From Thermomicrobiales bacterium (GTDB taxonomy: Bacteria > Chloroflexota > Chloroflexia > Thermomicrobiales > UBA6265): 64,000 nucleotides of DNA. Positions 52,790 to 61,889 of this stretch are shown here, piece by piece (positions within the stretch are counted from its first letter, which is position 1; each line of letters starts with the position of its first letter). The notes beneath the pieces were generated by a model. The model ran no database searches and had not been told where the DNA came from. It saw nothing but the letters and a program-made list of their open reading frames with translations. The position numbers were made by a program, and so were the translations under genes. The stretch spans positions 124,001 through 188,000 of the forward strand of contig JAHBVL010000005.1 in NCBI GenBank assembly GCA_019637585.1. The letters are read 5' to 3'.

Positions 52790-53500
52790 CTATTCGGCCG
52801 CGACGCCCTTTTCTCGCTCCACCAGACTCCTTTTCACGAGTTCGAATGACCCTTCCAGGTGCTCCTCGATCAGCTTCGCGGAAAGGGCCTGGTCCCCTTC
52901 CCTAATCGCATCGGCAATGCTCTTGTGCGATTCAAGCAACGTTTCCCGGTAGTAGCCTTTGTCGAGGATGTTCCTGTTGAGCAAGAGGACATGAATCTGG
53001 GGGCGAATCATCGACCAGACTTCCTGGACCCTCGTGTGTTTGCTTCCCGCGTAGATCTGGTCGTGAAACTGCAGGTCGACATCCGCTCCGTCAACGACGG
53101 AGAGATCCTTGTCCACAGCACCTTCCATTTGCGCGATCGCCCTGTCGAGATTACTCGCCAGCTCACGGTCGTTGCATTCGATGCAGCGGCTTACCGCCAG
53201 CTTCTCGATAGCGAGCCGGAGCGTAAAAACTTCTTCGAGATCTTCAAGCGAGAGCTGGGCCACGAATGCCCCGCGGTGGGGCCGGATGATCACCAGTCCT
53301 TCTCGCTCGAGCTTGACCAGAGCCTCGCGAATGGGGCCGCGGCTCACTTCGAACGCCGTCGCGAGATCGTTTTCCCTCAACCGTTCACCGGGGGCGAAAT
53401 GCCCTTCGAGAATGGCCGCTCGGAGTCGGAGCGCCAGATGATCCGACATCGAACGCTTTTGCGCCGGAGCCAATACAGATGAAAGGTAGGAATTCGCCAT
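52790..53500 (-). CDS. GntR family regulator, FCD (FadR C-terminal) subfamily
   Basis: 236 residues. The winged helix reads GERLRENDLATAFEVSRGPI with REALVKLEREGLV following. The C-terminal FCD domain is helical and carries LRLAIEKLA, FHDQIYAGS and HKSIADAI, with the Asp/His positions that bind a metal and a small carboxylate. Members typically repress sugar-acid catabolic operons until the inducer binds. ATG 53500 lacks a clear ribosome site; a start further in (MSDHLAL) is possible. Likely regulator of the adjoining locus. Confidence 0.9.
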   Translation of the reverse strand: MANSYLSSVLAPAQKRSMSDHLALRLRAAILEGHFAPGERLRENDLATAFEVSRGPIREALVKLEREGLVIIRPHRGAFVAQLSLEDLEEVFTLRLAIEKLAVSRCIECNDRELASNLDRAIAQMEGAVDKDLSVVDGADVDLQFHDQIYAGSKHTRVQEVWSMIRPQIHVLLLNRNILDKGYYRETLLESHKSIADAIREGDQALSAKLIEEHLEGSFELVKRSLVEREKGVAAE

Positions 53501-53550
53501 AACAAACACGAACTGCCGACACCAGTGTGCAATTGAGCGAAAAAGAAAAC

Positions 53551-53558
53551 TGTTAACA
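53551..53558. promoter_or_regulatory. Candidate GntR operator palindrome
   Basis: TGTTAACA lies about 50 bases upstream of the GntR gene start, inside an AT-rich stretch that also contains a TTGTTA -35-like element on the minus strand. GntR/FCD operators are often short palindromes of this kind, so autoregulation is plausible. Confidence 0.35.
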
Positions 53559-53746
53559 ATCTGAATGCAGACTATCAGCAACGCGACAGCGTGTCAATGC
53601 GCCCTGAAACTGTCCCGGCTCGCGACGCGATCGCATAGCGGAAACGCCTGCGTTTCCCTCGTATGGGAGGCGGCCAACGTCGAAAACCGGCGTTCGCTGC
53701 AGCAGCGGCCGGCAACACGCGCGTCGTATCAACAGGGAGACGCGGA

Positions 53747-54733
53747 TCAGCGCCTGATCGGATATTCCTGGGCTGTCTTGAGGAACTCGTCGATCTGGGC
53801 GGCGGTGGGAATGCCATCGACGCCGACGCCCGTCAGGCTCAATGCGGAAACGGCCGAGGCGAACTGCGCCGCCTTCACCGCCGAAACGGATCGATCGGTC
53901 GCTTTGATGAAAAAGGATGCGGCGTAGGTATCACCGGCGCCGGTGGCATCTGCCACGTCTACCTTGTAGGCGGCCACGTAGTCCGTTGTGCCGCCGTAGA
54001 TGATCCGCGAACCATTGTCGCCCATCGTGACCGCGCCAAGACGCCGGGACCCGACCGCATCCACGGTGTCGCGGCAATCGCTGATCTCCTCATCGCTCAC
54101 GACGATGCCATCGAGCGAACCGACCAGACTGGCCGGCAACCGCAGATGTGACGTCGTCACGCGGCCCCCACCCGGCCGCGGCCAGTTGCGCATCCAGCCC
54201 TGTGGCGTGGCTCCGAGAAATTCGGGAGTCAATCCTCCGGTCTGGCGAGGATCGATCTCCTGGGCGATTGGTCCCAGGTGGATGATCTTGGCGTTGCGCC
54301 AGTGAGGCGGCAATCCACGCAGATCGATCGGCTCCGCCCAATGCGGCAGCATCTGGGTGCGCCGGCCAGCGTTGTAGGTGTTGACGAACATCGTGGTGCT
54401 GCCGGCCTCCTGGACGATGATGTCCAACTCGTCGGCAAATGGCTCCAACGACGGCACCATGTGGCCGTGGACTTCCCGGCCAAAGATGCCTCGCGTCAGC
54501 ACAGCCGTGCGCCAGCCGAGTCTCGCCGCGGTCAGCGCTGAATAGAGTGCCGTGCCGCCCAGCACAACATGGCCCTCGGTGTGAAGATCGGCGCAGATGT
54601 GCCCGATGACCAGGTACTCAGGGGTCCGCGATCCCTGCAGTCCAGCGTGGGACCGCTTGTCCGAGAGGGGTTGGCGCACCCGCGAGACGCTCCGTTTGGC
54701 GCTGGGTTTTGCCGGTTTCGTCGAGTCAGTCAT
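53747..54733 (-). CDS. PfkB family carbohydrate kinase
   Basis: 328 residues from ATG 54733. Signature 2 of ribokinase-like kinases, DATGAGDTYAASF, holds the catalytic Asp, and the N-terminal VLGGTALYSALTAARLGW corresponds to signature 1. A basic, Ser/Lys-rich stretch precedes the domain. It phosphorylates a sugar or related small molecule, for example a 2-keto-3-deoxy sugar acid in this context, but ribokinase-like specificity cannot be read. A palindrome, GGAAACGC-CT-GCGTTTCC (about 53640-53657), lies beyond its stop. Confidence 0.88.
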   Translation of the reverse strand: MTDSTKPAKPSAKRSVSRVRQPLSDKRSHAGLQGSRTPEYLVIGHICADLHTEGHVVLGGTALYSALTAARLGWRTAVLTRGIFGREVHGHMVPSLEPFADELDIIVQEAGSTTMFVNTYNAGRRTQMLPHWAEPIDLRGLPPHWRNAKIIHLGPIAQEIDPRQTGGLTPEFLGATPQGWMRNWPRPGGGRVTTSHLRLPASLVGSLDGIVVSDEEISDCRDTVDAVGSRRLGAVTMGDNGSRIIYGGTTDYVAAYKVDVADATGAGDTYAASFFIKATDRSVSAVKAAQFASAVSALSLTGVGVDGIPTAAQIDEFLKTAQEYPIRR

Positions 54734-54839
54734 GTTCACACCTACCACTGTGCCAACCCATGAACCGCAGACTCGCGTCGACAGGCGGGTTAGAAATCTC
54801 GCCAAGAATCACACGGTCCCGAGGCTCCGGGATTGGAAT

Positions 54840-55670
54840 CTAGAGTGGCAGAACGGTGATGCGCCGCTCGTGCCCTTCTCCGCTGCTTTCGGTGGTGACT
54901 TCCGGATTGCCCCGCAGGGTCATGTGCACAACGCGACGCTCGTTCGGCGGCATCGGCTCGAGCTGCACCGGCCGGCCACTGCGCGAGACCTGCCGGGCGA
55001 CCCGCTCCGCCAGTCCGATCAGCGACTCTTCACGCCGGGTCCGATAGGCCTCGACATCGACGATGATGCGGGTCCAGTCGCCGAGCTGCTTGTTGGCAAT
55101 CAGGTTGACCATGTACTGAAACTGGGCCAGGTGCTCGCCACGCCGGCCGATGAGCATGCCGAGATCCTGCCCGAGGATGTCGATGAAGATCGTCGGGGGT
55201 TCATCGTCGCTCAGGGGCATGGTTGAGGGATTATCGGTGGCAACTACCTCAGCCTGGATACCCATGTGGGAAAGCAGGGTGCGGACGATCTCCTTTGCCG
55301 CCGCTTCGCCTTCCGCATCGAGCCGGTTGGGATCGTAGGTACGGGGAGGCGCCGCCGGGCGTTCGTGCCGCTGGCCCCCTCCTCCTCCTCGCTGGGACGG
55401 CCGGTCGCCAGGCACCCGCCGGTTCGACTTCGGTCGCGACTGCTGGGATTGCTGTCCACCCTGCCTGTTGCCGCTCGGCACTGGTTGGGAGGCCATTCCC
55501 TTGGCCGTGACGCGCACCAGGGCTTCTTCATCTTCTGTGGCGCCGGCGTCGGAGAGAATCTCGATATCGACCTGATCCTCTGTCAGCGCAAGCTGCTCCA
55601 GGGCAAGCCGAATCGCATCTTCAACGGTGACCGCCTGAATCTCGACGCTCGTCATCCGCATGTGGTTCAT
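54840..55670 (-). CDS. jag: Jag/KhpB-type RNA-binding protein (KH-R3H)
   Basis: 276 residues. The Jag N-terminal domain (VEIQAVTVEDAIRLALEQL) is followed by a Gln/Arg/Gly-rich linker, a KH domain with the GxxG loop in GMLIGRRGEHLAQFQYM, and an R3H domain ending in ERRVVHMTL. It binds RNA in the cytoplasm and is linked to cell-wall and division control in other bacteria. It follows yidC by 83 bases, the usual order. ATG 55670 with GGAGCAGGG upstream was chosen. Confidence 0.93.
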   Translation of the reverse strand: MNHMRMTSVEIQAVTVEDAIRLALEQLALTEDQVDIEILSDAGATEDEEALVRVTAKGMASQPVPSGNRQGGQQSQQSRPKSNRRVPGDRPSQRGGGGGQRHERPAAPPRTYDPNRLDAEGEAAAKEIVRTLLSHMGIQAEVVATDNPSTMPLSDDEPPTIFIDILGQDLGMLIGRRGEHLAQFQYMVNLIANKQLGDWTRIIVDVEAYRTRREESLIGLAERVARQVSRSGRPVQLEPMPPNERRVVHMTLRGNPEVTTESSGEGHERRITVLPL

Positions 55671-55753
55671 GATTCCCTGCTCCAGAATCCCAATTGGGTG
55701 GGGCGGCTCATGCATAAAGCCGGCCGCGTCCCTCCGTGAATACGCACCAGTTC

Positions 55754-56911
55754 CTAGGCGTTCCGGGTCGAACGGGATTTGCGCGGCGTCGGGGCGCCGC
55801 CACTCGATCGCTGCGTGCTGCCGTTCGATCCCTCCGCCCCATCGTCTGCGTCGACCTCGACGCTCGCTGCGGCAGAACCCTTCTTCGACTTCTTCGCCTG
55901 CGGACGCTGCCCACTGCTCTTGGACGGCGCCGGCTTCTCTTTCGATGATGTCTTCTCGGATGACGCGGTCTCTGGCTCACCCTTGGCCGCAGCCTGCCGC
56001 TGAGCTTGCTGTTTTTGCGCTTCGTCCATTTTCGCCTGGAACCAGCCCATCACCCGTCCCTGTGACGCAGCTCCAGAGGCGGCAATCGCTTCCAGCTCCG
56101 CCTCGTCACGAGGTGGTTTGTAGCCGAGCCGGCGATGCTCGGGCAGATCGGGCAACCAGGGAAACCAGTCGTGCATGGCGCCCCAACCGGTGATCAACCA
56201 CTGCTGGACGACCGAGTAGACGCTCTGGGTCACCCAGTAGAGCACCGGACCGGATGCGAATGTCCAACCGAAGAGGACGACCGTGATCGGCATGAAGTTC
56301 ATGATCTGGTTCATCATCTTCTGCTGCGGATCGGCGATGGCGCCCTGGTTCGCCGGCCGCATCATGCGCGTCTGGACGAACTGGAAGATACCGGCCGCAA
56401 TCGGCAGGATGAAGAACGGATCTGGTTTGGCCAAACTGTCCAGCCAGAGAAATCCCCCCGACCAGTAATCGGAAATCGGGAAGCCGGCGTTGTTGTTCGA
56501 GAGATGAAGGATCGATCGGTAGAGACCGAAGAAGATCGGCATCTGGACGAGCATCGGCAGACAGCCCGCCATGGGATTGACCCCATACTGGCTGTAGAGC
56601 TTCATCGTCTCCTGAGAGAGCATCTGCCGGTCGTTCTTGTATTTCTTCTGCAGCTCTTTGACCTTCGGCTGCAGTTCCTGCATGGAACGGCTGGAGCGGG
56701 TGGCCTTGATGGTCAGGGGGAGCATGAGCGTCTTGATGATGATCGTGAAGACGATCACCGCCAACCCGGCGCTATGCAGCGTCCGCGCCAGAAAATCGAG
56801 CGCGCGTTCGAGGAGATCGACGAAGGCGTTCCAACCCGGAGGGGAAGGGAAGGAGACCAGCGCCGAAAGCAACGCACTCAGCGCATGAAGGTCGGGAAGG
56901 AAATCAGGCAC
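55754..56911 (-). CDS. yidC: Membrane protein insertase YidC/Oxa1 family
   Basis: 385 residues from GTG 56911 (AGGAG 9 bases upstream). Inserts membrane proteins, alone or with SecYEG. Seen: AVIVFTIIIKTLMLPLTIKA, the basic loop QELQPKVKELQKKYKND, the hydrophilic-groove helix NPMAGCLPMLVQMPIFFGLY, and QIMNFMPITVVLFGWTFASG. The C-terminal 120 residues are Lys/Ser/Glu-rich, a likely ribosome-binding tail. The open frame runs further to 56971, but the GTG start gives a typical N-terminus. Confidence 0.95.
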   Translation of the reverse strand: MPDFLPDLHALSALLSALVSFPSPPGWNAFVDLLERALDFLARTLHSAGLAVIVFTIIIKTLMLPLTIKATRSSRSMQELQPKVKELQKKYKNDRQMLSQETMKLYSQYGVNPMAGCLPMLVQMPIFFGLYRSILHLSNNNAGFPISDYWSGGFLWLDSLAKPDPFFILPIAAGIFQFVQTRMMRPANQGAIADPQQKMMNQIMNFMPITVVLFGWTFASGPVLYWVTQSVYSVVQQWLITGWGAMHDWFPWLPDLPEHRRLGYKPPRDEAELEAIAASGAASQGRVMGWFQAKMDEAQKQQAQRQAAAKGEPETASSEKTSSKEKPAPSKSSGQRPQAKKSKKGSAAASVEVDADDGAEGSNGSTQRSSGGAPTPRKSRSTRNA

Positions 56912-57157
56912 GTACCGGCGACTCCTGAGCGGTGGTGAGAACCGGCACTCCTGAGCAGGTGCGTCCTGCACGACCGGCGTGAATCGTTACTGCGTTATGT
57001 AAGCTTCCTGCGAACGTCAATGCGACGAACTGGCCGTGCCCCGCACGCGCCAATTCAGGGCATGGAAAACCGTCAGCGGGTTTTCCCGTTGTGGCAGGTA
57101 AGGATAGTGACTTGAGGGGGAGACGGCAAGACGGCGAGTCGGCAAGTCGGCTATGCA

Positions 57158-59527
57158 CTATCGCCTATGCACTACTCCCAATGCACTCTTCTCCGCGACG
57201 CTCCTGGCCAGCTCGAGCCAGGCGGCGCTGCTGAGCGCAGGGGCCGCATCGTGATGTTGTGCGAAGCGCATCTCTCCGAGGGCTGTCCGGCATCGATCGG
57301 TTGCGCGGTCCCAGCCAGGTTTGTCGTGCGAAAAGAGGACGCCACCGATCGTTTCGAGCAGGTGATCGCCGCATCCGAGGAGCGTTGCCGCGATTTCGAA
57401 CTCAGCCAGCGCTGCGGCGACGTCGGCCATCAGGATGATCGGTTGGAAGAGATAGTTCTGGGTCGGCGTGGTGAGCCAGAGTTCCAGCGACCGCAACGCT
57501 CTCACCGCAGCGTCATGCCAAAGCTGTTCGGCGGCATCGATGCAGCCGAGACGCCATTCCGTGGCCGCCAGAAAATCGACAGCCGAGTCGCTCCCGGCAA
57601 AAATGGACGCGGCTTCGTTCTGAAGTCTTCTCGCGGTGGCGTAGTCCGCTCTGATGTAGGCATGCCCACCGAGAAACATGAGCATCTGTCCCTGCGAACC
57701 TCTTTCGCCAAGTTCTTCCCAGATCGCGAGCGCCTGCTCGAAAAAGCCAGTCGCCTCTGACCAATCTTCTCGCAGCTCGGCATGCCACCCAAGGGTGCCG
57801 AGCGAGTAAGCGATGGCGCGCTGGTCTCCCAGATCATGAGACATCCGCAGAGCGATATCGCCGAGCTCCTTCGCGGTCGCATAGTCACCCGTGCCCATCA
57901 GGAATCCCGCCGCAAAGTAGAGGGCTCTCGTTGCCGGGAGCGACGGGGCGAGCGGAGCCAGGCTCACCGCCCGTCGCATCCGGTCCGCAACCACATCCCA
58001 TGGCCCCCGGAACTCCCAGTACATGCCGATCGCCGCGCAAAACGCGATGGCCAGCTCGGCGCGCTCCGGATGGCAGAGCCAGTCGAAAGCAGCAATGACA
58101 TTTGCGTCTTCGCGTTCGACGCGGGCAAACCAGGCCGGATCGAGCTCACCAGCCGGCAACGAAGCGCCATCGGCGACGAGCTCATAAACGAACCGGGAGA
58201 ACGCCATCATGGCGTCGTCGAACTCGCCGCGCTCTGTCAGTTGCGCGATCCCATACTCGCGAATCGTCTCCAGCATCCGGAATCGGGGTTGCCTGTCCGA
58301 TTCGGAATCTCGCTCCATCAGTCCGCTGTCCAGCAGTCCTTCCAAAGCATCGAACGCATCGATGGCGCCGAGCCCGATCGCATCTCCGGTATGCGCAACA
58401 GCGTCGGAAGAAAACCCGCCAACGTAGACCGCCAACCAGCGAAAGAGCGCCTGCTGGTTTGGACCGAGGAGCGCGTAGCTCCAGTCGATCGCCGCCCGCA
58501 TCGACTGCTGCCGGTCCGGTCGATCCCGCGGTCCTCCCGTCAGAACCGGCAACCGGCTCTCGAGCATCTCCAGCAGCGTTCCAGCCGGCATCACCCGCAG
58601 CCGGGTGGCCGCCAGCTCAAGACCCAATGGCAAGCCATCGAGTTTCCGGCATATCTCCGCCACCAGTTCCGGTGGATGCTGCACCGGGTCGGTCTGGTCC
58701 GAAGCGGCGGCCGCTCGTTCTGTGAAAAGCCGTACCGCCCCTGAGCGCCGAATCTCTTCGTCGCTCGCTCCCACAACGGGAAGATCGAGCGGCTGAACGT
58801 GGAGCTCCCGTTCGCTGGAGAGGCGGAGTCTCGCCCGGCTCGTCACCAGAATCAGCACGCCGGCGGCCTCGTCGCTCAACCTGGCAATGAAGGGAGCCGC
58901 CTCCACCACGTGCTCCATGTTGTCCAGAACGAGCAGCATTCGCTGCCTGGCAAGGAATCGCATAATCTGCTCGTCGGGCGACGCAGCGTTGAGGGACACA
59001 CCGAGTGCCTGCCCAATCGCTCCTGGAACGAGCCTGACTTCGGCAACCGGTGCGAGCGGAACAAAAACCGCCGGCCGTTGCTGGCGAGCGGCCATCGCTC
59101 TCGCCGCCTCGATCGCCACACGCGTCTTGCCGACCCCACCGGGACCAGTGAGCGTCTGCAACCGGGTCGTTTCCGTGTCGAACCCGGAAACGATCTCCTC
59201 GACCAACGCAGTCCGTCCGATCAACCGGTTCGGCGATTCGGGAAGATGCGTGCGGATGAGATCACCATCAACTCGTGAAGGGTGAGCAGCAGTGCCGGTC
59301 GTTGCCGCTGCTATCAGCGCAGATCGATCGGCGGGCGGCAAATCCAGACCATCTGCCAGCAACCGCACCGTGTCCATCCGGGCTGTGTTCCGAATCCCCC
59401 GCTCGAGATCGCTGATCGTCCGAACGCTCACTGTCGAACGTTCCGCCAGCTCCTCCTGACTGAAGGTCGCCGCCAGCCGGTATCGACGAAGCAGTGATCC
59501 CAATGATGAATTCGCTGATGTGGCCAT
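57158..59527 (-). CDS. HTH-STAND regulator inserted between yidC and yidD
   Basis: 789 residues. XRE-type HTH (RYRLAATFSQEELAERSTVS), then an NB-ARC ATPase with Walker A TGPGGVGKTRV, Walker B MLLVLDNMEH, LILVTSRARL and LDGLPLGLELAA, then helical TPR-like repeats. Intact. The first Met of the frame is at 59551; ATG 59527 sits closer to the HTH. The gene separates two parts of the widely conserved rnpA-yidD-yidC-jag block, so it was probably acquired here. Its target is unknown. Confidence 0.85.
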   Translation of the reverse strand: MATSANSSLGSLLRRYRLAATFSQEELAERSTVSVRTISDLERGIRNTARMDTVRLLADGLDLPPADRSALIAAATTGTAAHPSRVDGDLIRTHLPESPNRLIGRTALVEEIVSGFDTETTRLQTLTGPGGVGKTRVAIEAARAMAARQQRPAVFVPLAPVAEVRLVPGAIGQALGVSLNAASPDEQIMRFLARQRMLLVLDNMEHVVEAAPFIARLSDEAAGVLILVTSRARLRLSSERELHVQPLDLPVVGASDEEIRRSGAVRLFTERAAAASDQTDPVQHPPELVAEICRKLDGLPLGLELAATRLRVMPAGTLLEMLESRLPVLTGGPRDRPDRQQSMRAAIDWSYALLGPNQQALFRWLAVYVGGFSSDAVAHTGDAIGLGAIDAFDALEGLLDSGLMERDSESDRQPRFRMLETIREYGIAQLTERGEFDDAMMAFSRFVYELVADGASLPAGELDPAWFARVEREDANVIAAFDWLCHPERAELAIAFCAAIGMYWEFRGPWDVVADRMRRAVSLAPLAPSLPATRALYFAAGFLMGTGDYATAKELGDIALRMSHDLGDQRAIAYSLGTLGWHAELREDWSEATGFFEQALAIWEELGERGSQGQMLMFLGGHAYIRADYATARRLQNEAASIFAGSDSAVDFLAATEWRLGCIDAAEQLWHDAAVRALRSLELWLTTPTQNYLFQPIILMADVAAALAEFEIAATLLGCGDHLLETIGGVLFSHDKPGWDRATDRCRTALGEMRFAQHHDAAPALSSAAWLELARSVAEKSALGVVHRR

Positions 59528-59925
59528 CGCGTCGCCTGCCGCCCCTCTCATCTCCCCAAGATGCTCATGCTATCACCGCATTCCGGCGAATCCGTGCAAG
59601 TTGCCGGTTGCCGGTGGGTGAATTGCATGGTGGCGCTGTTTGGAGAGGCGCACGATCGGGATGGTTCGTTGCAGTCATCGTTGGATGGCCAGAGCTCCCT
59701 GGGATCAGCAGCCACGCCGTTGCAGGAGATTCCTCCAGAGAACCGTGTGTCGCGCTTCCTTTGTCTGGGTTGCGTGCTGCTGATCCTCGTGGCCACCCTC
59801 ATGGTGGCACACCCCTCAGGTGCCACGTGGGCAAACGATTCGCTGCCCCCCCCCAACTCATTCTTGCCCTTTGCCTTTTGCCCTTTCCCTTTGCCTTTCC
59901 CTTTGCCTTTGCCTTTGCCTTTGCC
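59528..59925. repeat. Gap with C/T-rich hexamer repeats after yidD
   Basis: About 400 bases without a convincing gene. The final 70 bases before the yidD stop are an imperfect TTTGCC/TTTCCC repeat (59865-59928). The remaining sequence shows a TGGTGGCACACCCC/GGTGCCACGTGG partial dyad (about 59801-59831) and nothing else identifiable. Confidence 0.6.
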
Positions 59926-60147
59926 TTAAGGAACCGGATCATATCCCCCCTTGCAGAAGGGATTGCACCTGGCCACGCGTTTGATTGTGAGCCAGCCACC
60001 CTTGATCACTCCGTATTTGGCAATGGCTTCATATCCGTACTCTGAGCAGGTGGGGTAGAAGCGGCAGGAGGGTGGGAAGAGGGGCGAAAGCACGATCTGA
60101 TAGGCCCGGATGATCCACAGAAATGGTTTCCGGAAGAGGCGAGTCAT
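59926..60147 (-). CDS. yidD: Membrane protein insertion efficiency factor YidD
   Basis: 73 residues. [20 protein letters not shown] followed by [13 protein letters not shown] is the family signature with conserved cysteines. A small membrane-associated helper of YidC. It starts within the rnpA stop (ATGA, 60144-60147). Confidence 0.96.
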   Translation of the reverse strand: MTRLFRKPFLWIIRAYQIVLSPLFPPSCRFYPTCSEYGYEAIAKYGVIKGGWLTIKRVARCNPFCKGGYDPVP

Positions 60148-60530
60148 GTCGATGCATCCGGGGGGGGTGTTTCGGCGGGCTGCCGTGATTCGAGCAACCG
60201 GGCGTTGGTGAAGATGCGCGTCAGATGCTCGACCGCTACATCCTTGCCCGTCAGCTCGTTCGGACCACCCCGGACGATCACGGCGATGGCATGCCCCTGC
60301 CGGAGACGGGGGTGGAGCTCACGCAGCGCTTCGCGGACGAGTCGCTTGCAACGGTTGCGTTCGACCGCGCCACCGACGCGCTTGCCAGCGATCACGGCAT
60401 ATTGATTGGTTGGGGATCGGTCGGGGATGGCCAGGACCCTGGCCACAAGTGGACCGCTGGAAAAAGCACGTCCGCGACGACGGACGTCGTTGATCGCCCA
60501 TTCGTCGCGGAGCCTGAGAGAGCGGTCCAT
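60144..60530 (-). CDS. rnpA: Ribonuclease P protein component
   Basis: 128 residues. Binds the RNase P RNA and helps mature tRNA 5' ends. The RNR motif [20 protein letters not shown] and an N-terminal [20 protein letters not shown] segment are diagnostic. ATG 60530 begins the conserved part, but there is no clear ribosome site; the frame continues upstream through a heptamer repeat that is not family sequence. The tail is Pro-rich. Confidence 0.95.
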   Translation of the reverse strand: MDRSLRLRDEWAINDVRRRGRAFSSGPLVARVLAIPDRSPTNQYAVIAGKRVGGAVERNRCKRLVREALRELHPRLRQGHAIAVIVRGGPNELTGKDVAVEHLTRIFTNARLLESRQPAETPPPDAST

Positions 60531-60563
60531 GGGGGGCAATGGGCAAAAGGCAAAGGTGACCGG

Positions 60564-60605
60564 GGCACTGGGCACTGGGCACTGGGCACTGGGCACTGGG
60601 CACTG
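60564..60605. repeat. Heptanucleotide tandem repeat (GGCACTG), six copies, between rpmH and rnpA
   Basis: Six uninterrupted copies occupy part of the 165-base spacer between the rnpA start and the rpmH stop. C/T-rich TTTTGCC repeats follow at 60653-60690. Same unit length as the array at 7424-7516 but a different sequence. Confidence 0.85.
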
Positions 60606-60695
60606 GAAAAGAATCGTCCATCACCCGGAGCGCCGCCACTCGCGCCCCTACTTTTGCCCTTTGCCTACTGCCTTTTGCCTTTTGCCTTTGTTCGC

Positions 60696-60863
60696 CTATT
60701 TATTCTGCGTGAACTTCTTCTCGTCGCGGACCGTCAGCTTCCAGCGTCCCTTGGCGCGGCGGCGGCGCAGAACCTCGCGGCCGCCCTTGGTGGACATCCG
60801 CTTGAGGAAGCCGTGTTCGCGCAAGCGAGGAATGCGCTTGGGCTGGTACGTTCGCTTGGGCAT
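60696..60863 (-). CDS. rpmH: 50S ribosomal protein L34 (bL34)
   Basis: 55 residues: [20 protein letters not shown], then [20 protein letters not shown] and WKLTV, ending in a short Lys-rich tail. Exactly the conserved basic L34 sequence. AGGAG lies 9 bases before the ATG. It heads the rnpA-yidD cluster. The dnaA gene, often divergent from rpmH, is absent here. Confidence 0.97.
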   Translation of the reverse strand: MPKRTYQPKRIPRLREHGFLKRMSTKGGREVLRRRRAKGRWKLTVRDEKKFTQNK

Positions 60864-60923
60864 GACTCAGAGCTCCTGTGAACAACAAAATGGCCGCTGC
60901 GGTAGCCGTAGCGGCGACTGGGG

Positions 60924-60951
60924 AGTATAGCATGAAGAAACGATCAGACAA
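60924..60951 (-). promoter_or_regulatory. Predicted rpmH promoter
   Basis: On the minus strand TTGTCT (60951-60946) and TATACT (60929-60924) are 16 bases apart. Transcription would start near 60917, leaving a leader of about 54 bases. The layout matches the predicted nrdJ promoter (TTGTGT-16-TATACT). Confidence 0.65.
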
Positions 60952-61004
60952 TAGAATGGAGTGCGCCTTGACTATGCGCTCCGTTGAACTGGACCAATCC
61001 GCCC

Positions 61005-61256
61005 ATGGAACGCTCAAACGACGATCTGACAGAGCTACCGCACGACTGGGTCGACCTCGAGTCCTCTGTCATCCGCTCGGTGAAATATCGGCAATCCGAA
61101 GAAGAGCTCCTGATCCGCTTCAACCATGGCGCCCTCTACATCTACTACGAAGTTCCGGCTACTGAGTTTGCTGGCTTGTTGGCTGCAGAATCTCACGGTC
61201 AGTACTTCAATGCCTTCATCCGATCCGGATACAACTACCAGGAAGTCAGGGGCTAG
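61005..61256 (+). CDS. KTSC domain protein
   Basis: 83 residues. LESSVIRSVKYRQSEEELLI, then FNHGALYIYYEVPATEF and GQYFNAFIRSGYNY, match the small KTSC domain, found alone or fused to RNA-related proteins such as lysyl-tRNA synthetases. ATG 61005 is preferred to the TTG at 60984. It is divergent from rpmH. Function unknown. Confidence 0.8.
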   Translation: MERSNDDLTELPHDWVDLESSVIRSVKYRQSEEELLIRFNHGALYIYYEVPATEFAGLLAAESHGQYFNAFIRSGYNYQEVRG

Positions 61257-61275
61257 ACGACCCAGCGAAGATAGC

Positions 61276-61382
61276 GGGCACGCGCCCCGCGTGCCCGGTC
61301 CGTCCACGGCCGGGCGGACGCACCCGCCGGACATCGGATATCGGGCGTCGGACCACGGCGTACCACCGGTTGAAACCGGTGG
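61276..61382. repeat. Two REP-like palindromes after the KTSC gene
   Basis: GGGCACGCG-CCC-CGCGTGCCC (61276-61296) and CCACCGGTT-GA-AACCGGTGG (61363-61382, preceded by GTA) are perfect 9-base stems. The first may terminate the KTSC gene. They open a 680-base gap (61257-61936) without a convincing gene. Confidence 0.65.
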
Positions 61383-61800
61383 CTAACACGCCTCATCCGT
61401 TGTGCATCGTCTGTCGCCGGAATCAGAAGCTCTGTCGGATAAATCGAAGTCCATCCCGCAGCGGAGCCCAGCGCTGACCAGCCAGCCTTGTTATCACGAA
61501 CGAGGCGTCTCAGCCGTTGGCTTCAGCCATCGGGCATCTGAGGCCGCAGTCCCAGTTGCCAATAACCGGTCGAACTTTTCCCTTCGTCCAGGTGTATGCT
61601 GAATTCGCGGACGCCACAAAACTCATCATCCAGATTCCGGCCGGAGCGTCGCGCATCGCGAAGGGAGCCCGGATCGGGAGATTGACCTCCGCCGGCAGGA
61701 ACACCGACCCGGAAATCGGGCGGGATCAGGGATGCCGAGCTCCTGAACGCGGCGGGCTACTGGCGGCGGCGATCCACACGTGCCGAATTCTTGGCTGCGG

Positions 61801-61889
61801 CGGGCCGCAGGTGCCCGAACTACTGGGCTGCGCCGGGACCACAGTTGTCCGAACTACTGGCTGCGGCGGGCCATAGGTGCCCGGACTAC
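61801..61889. repeat. Three tandem copies of the GTAGTTCGGGCA REP family
   Basis: On the minus strand, GTAGTTCGGGCA-type elements end at about 61823, 61857 and 61889 (plus-strand coordinates), a period near 33 bases. A more degenerate fourth lies before them. They belong to the family of the inverted pair at 7398-7667. A C/T-rich CCGCCTATCCGCC segment follows at 61893-61935. Confidence 0.65.

Noticed and set aside
60864-61004. Replication origin near rpmH
   Set aside because: rpmH often lies beside dnaA and oriC, but no dnaA gene and no cluster of TTATCCACA boxes were found.
61517-61876. 119-codon plus-strand frame in the right-hand gap
   Set aside because: No family, no ribosome site, and its second half is made of REP copies.
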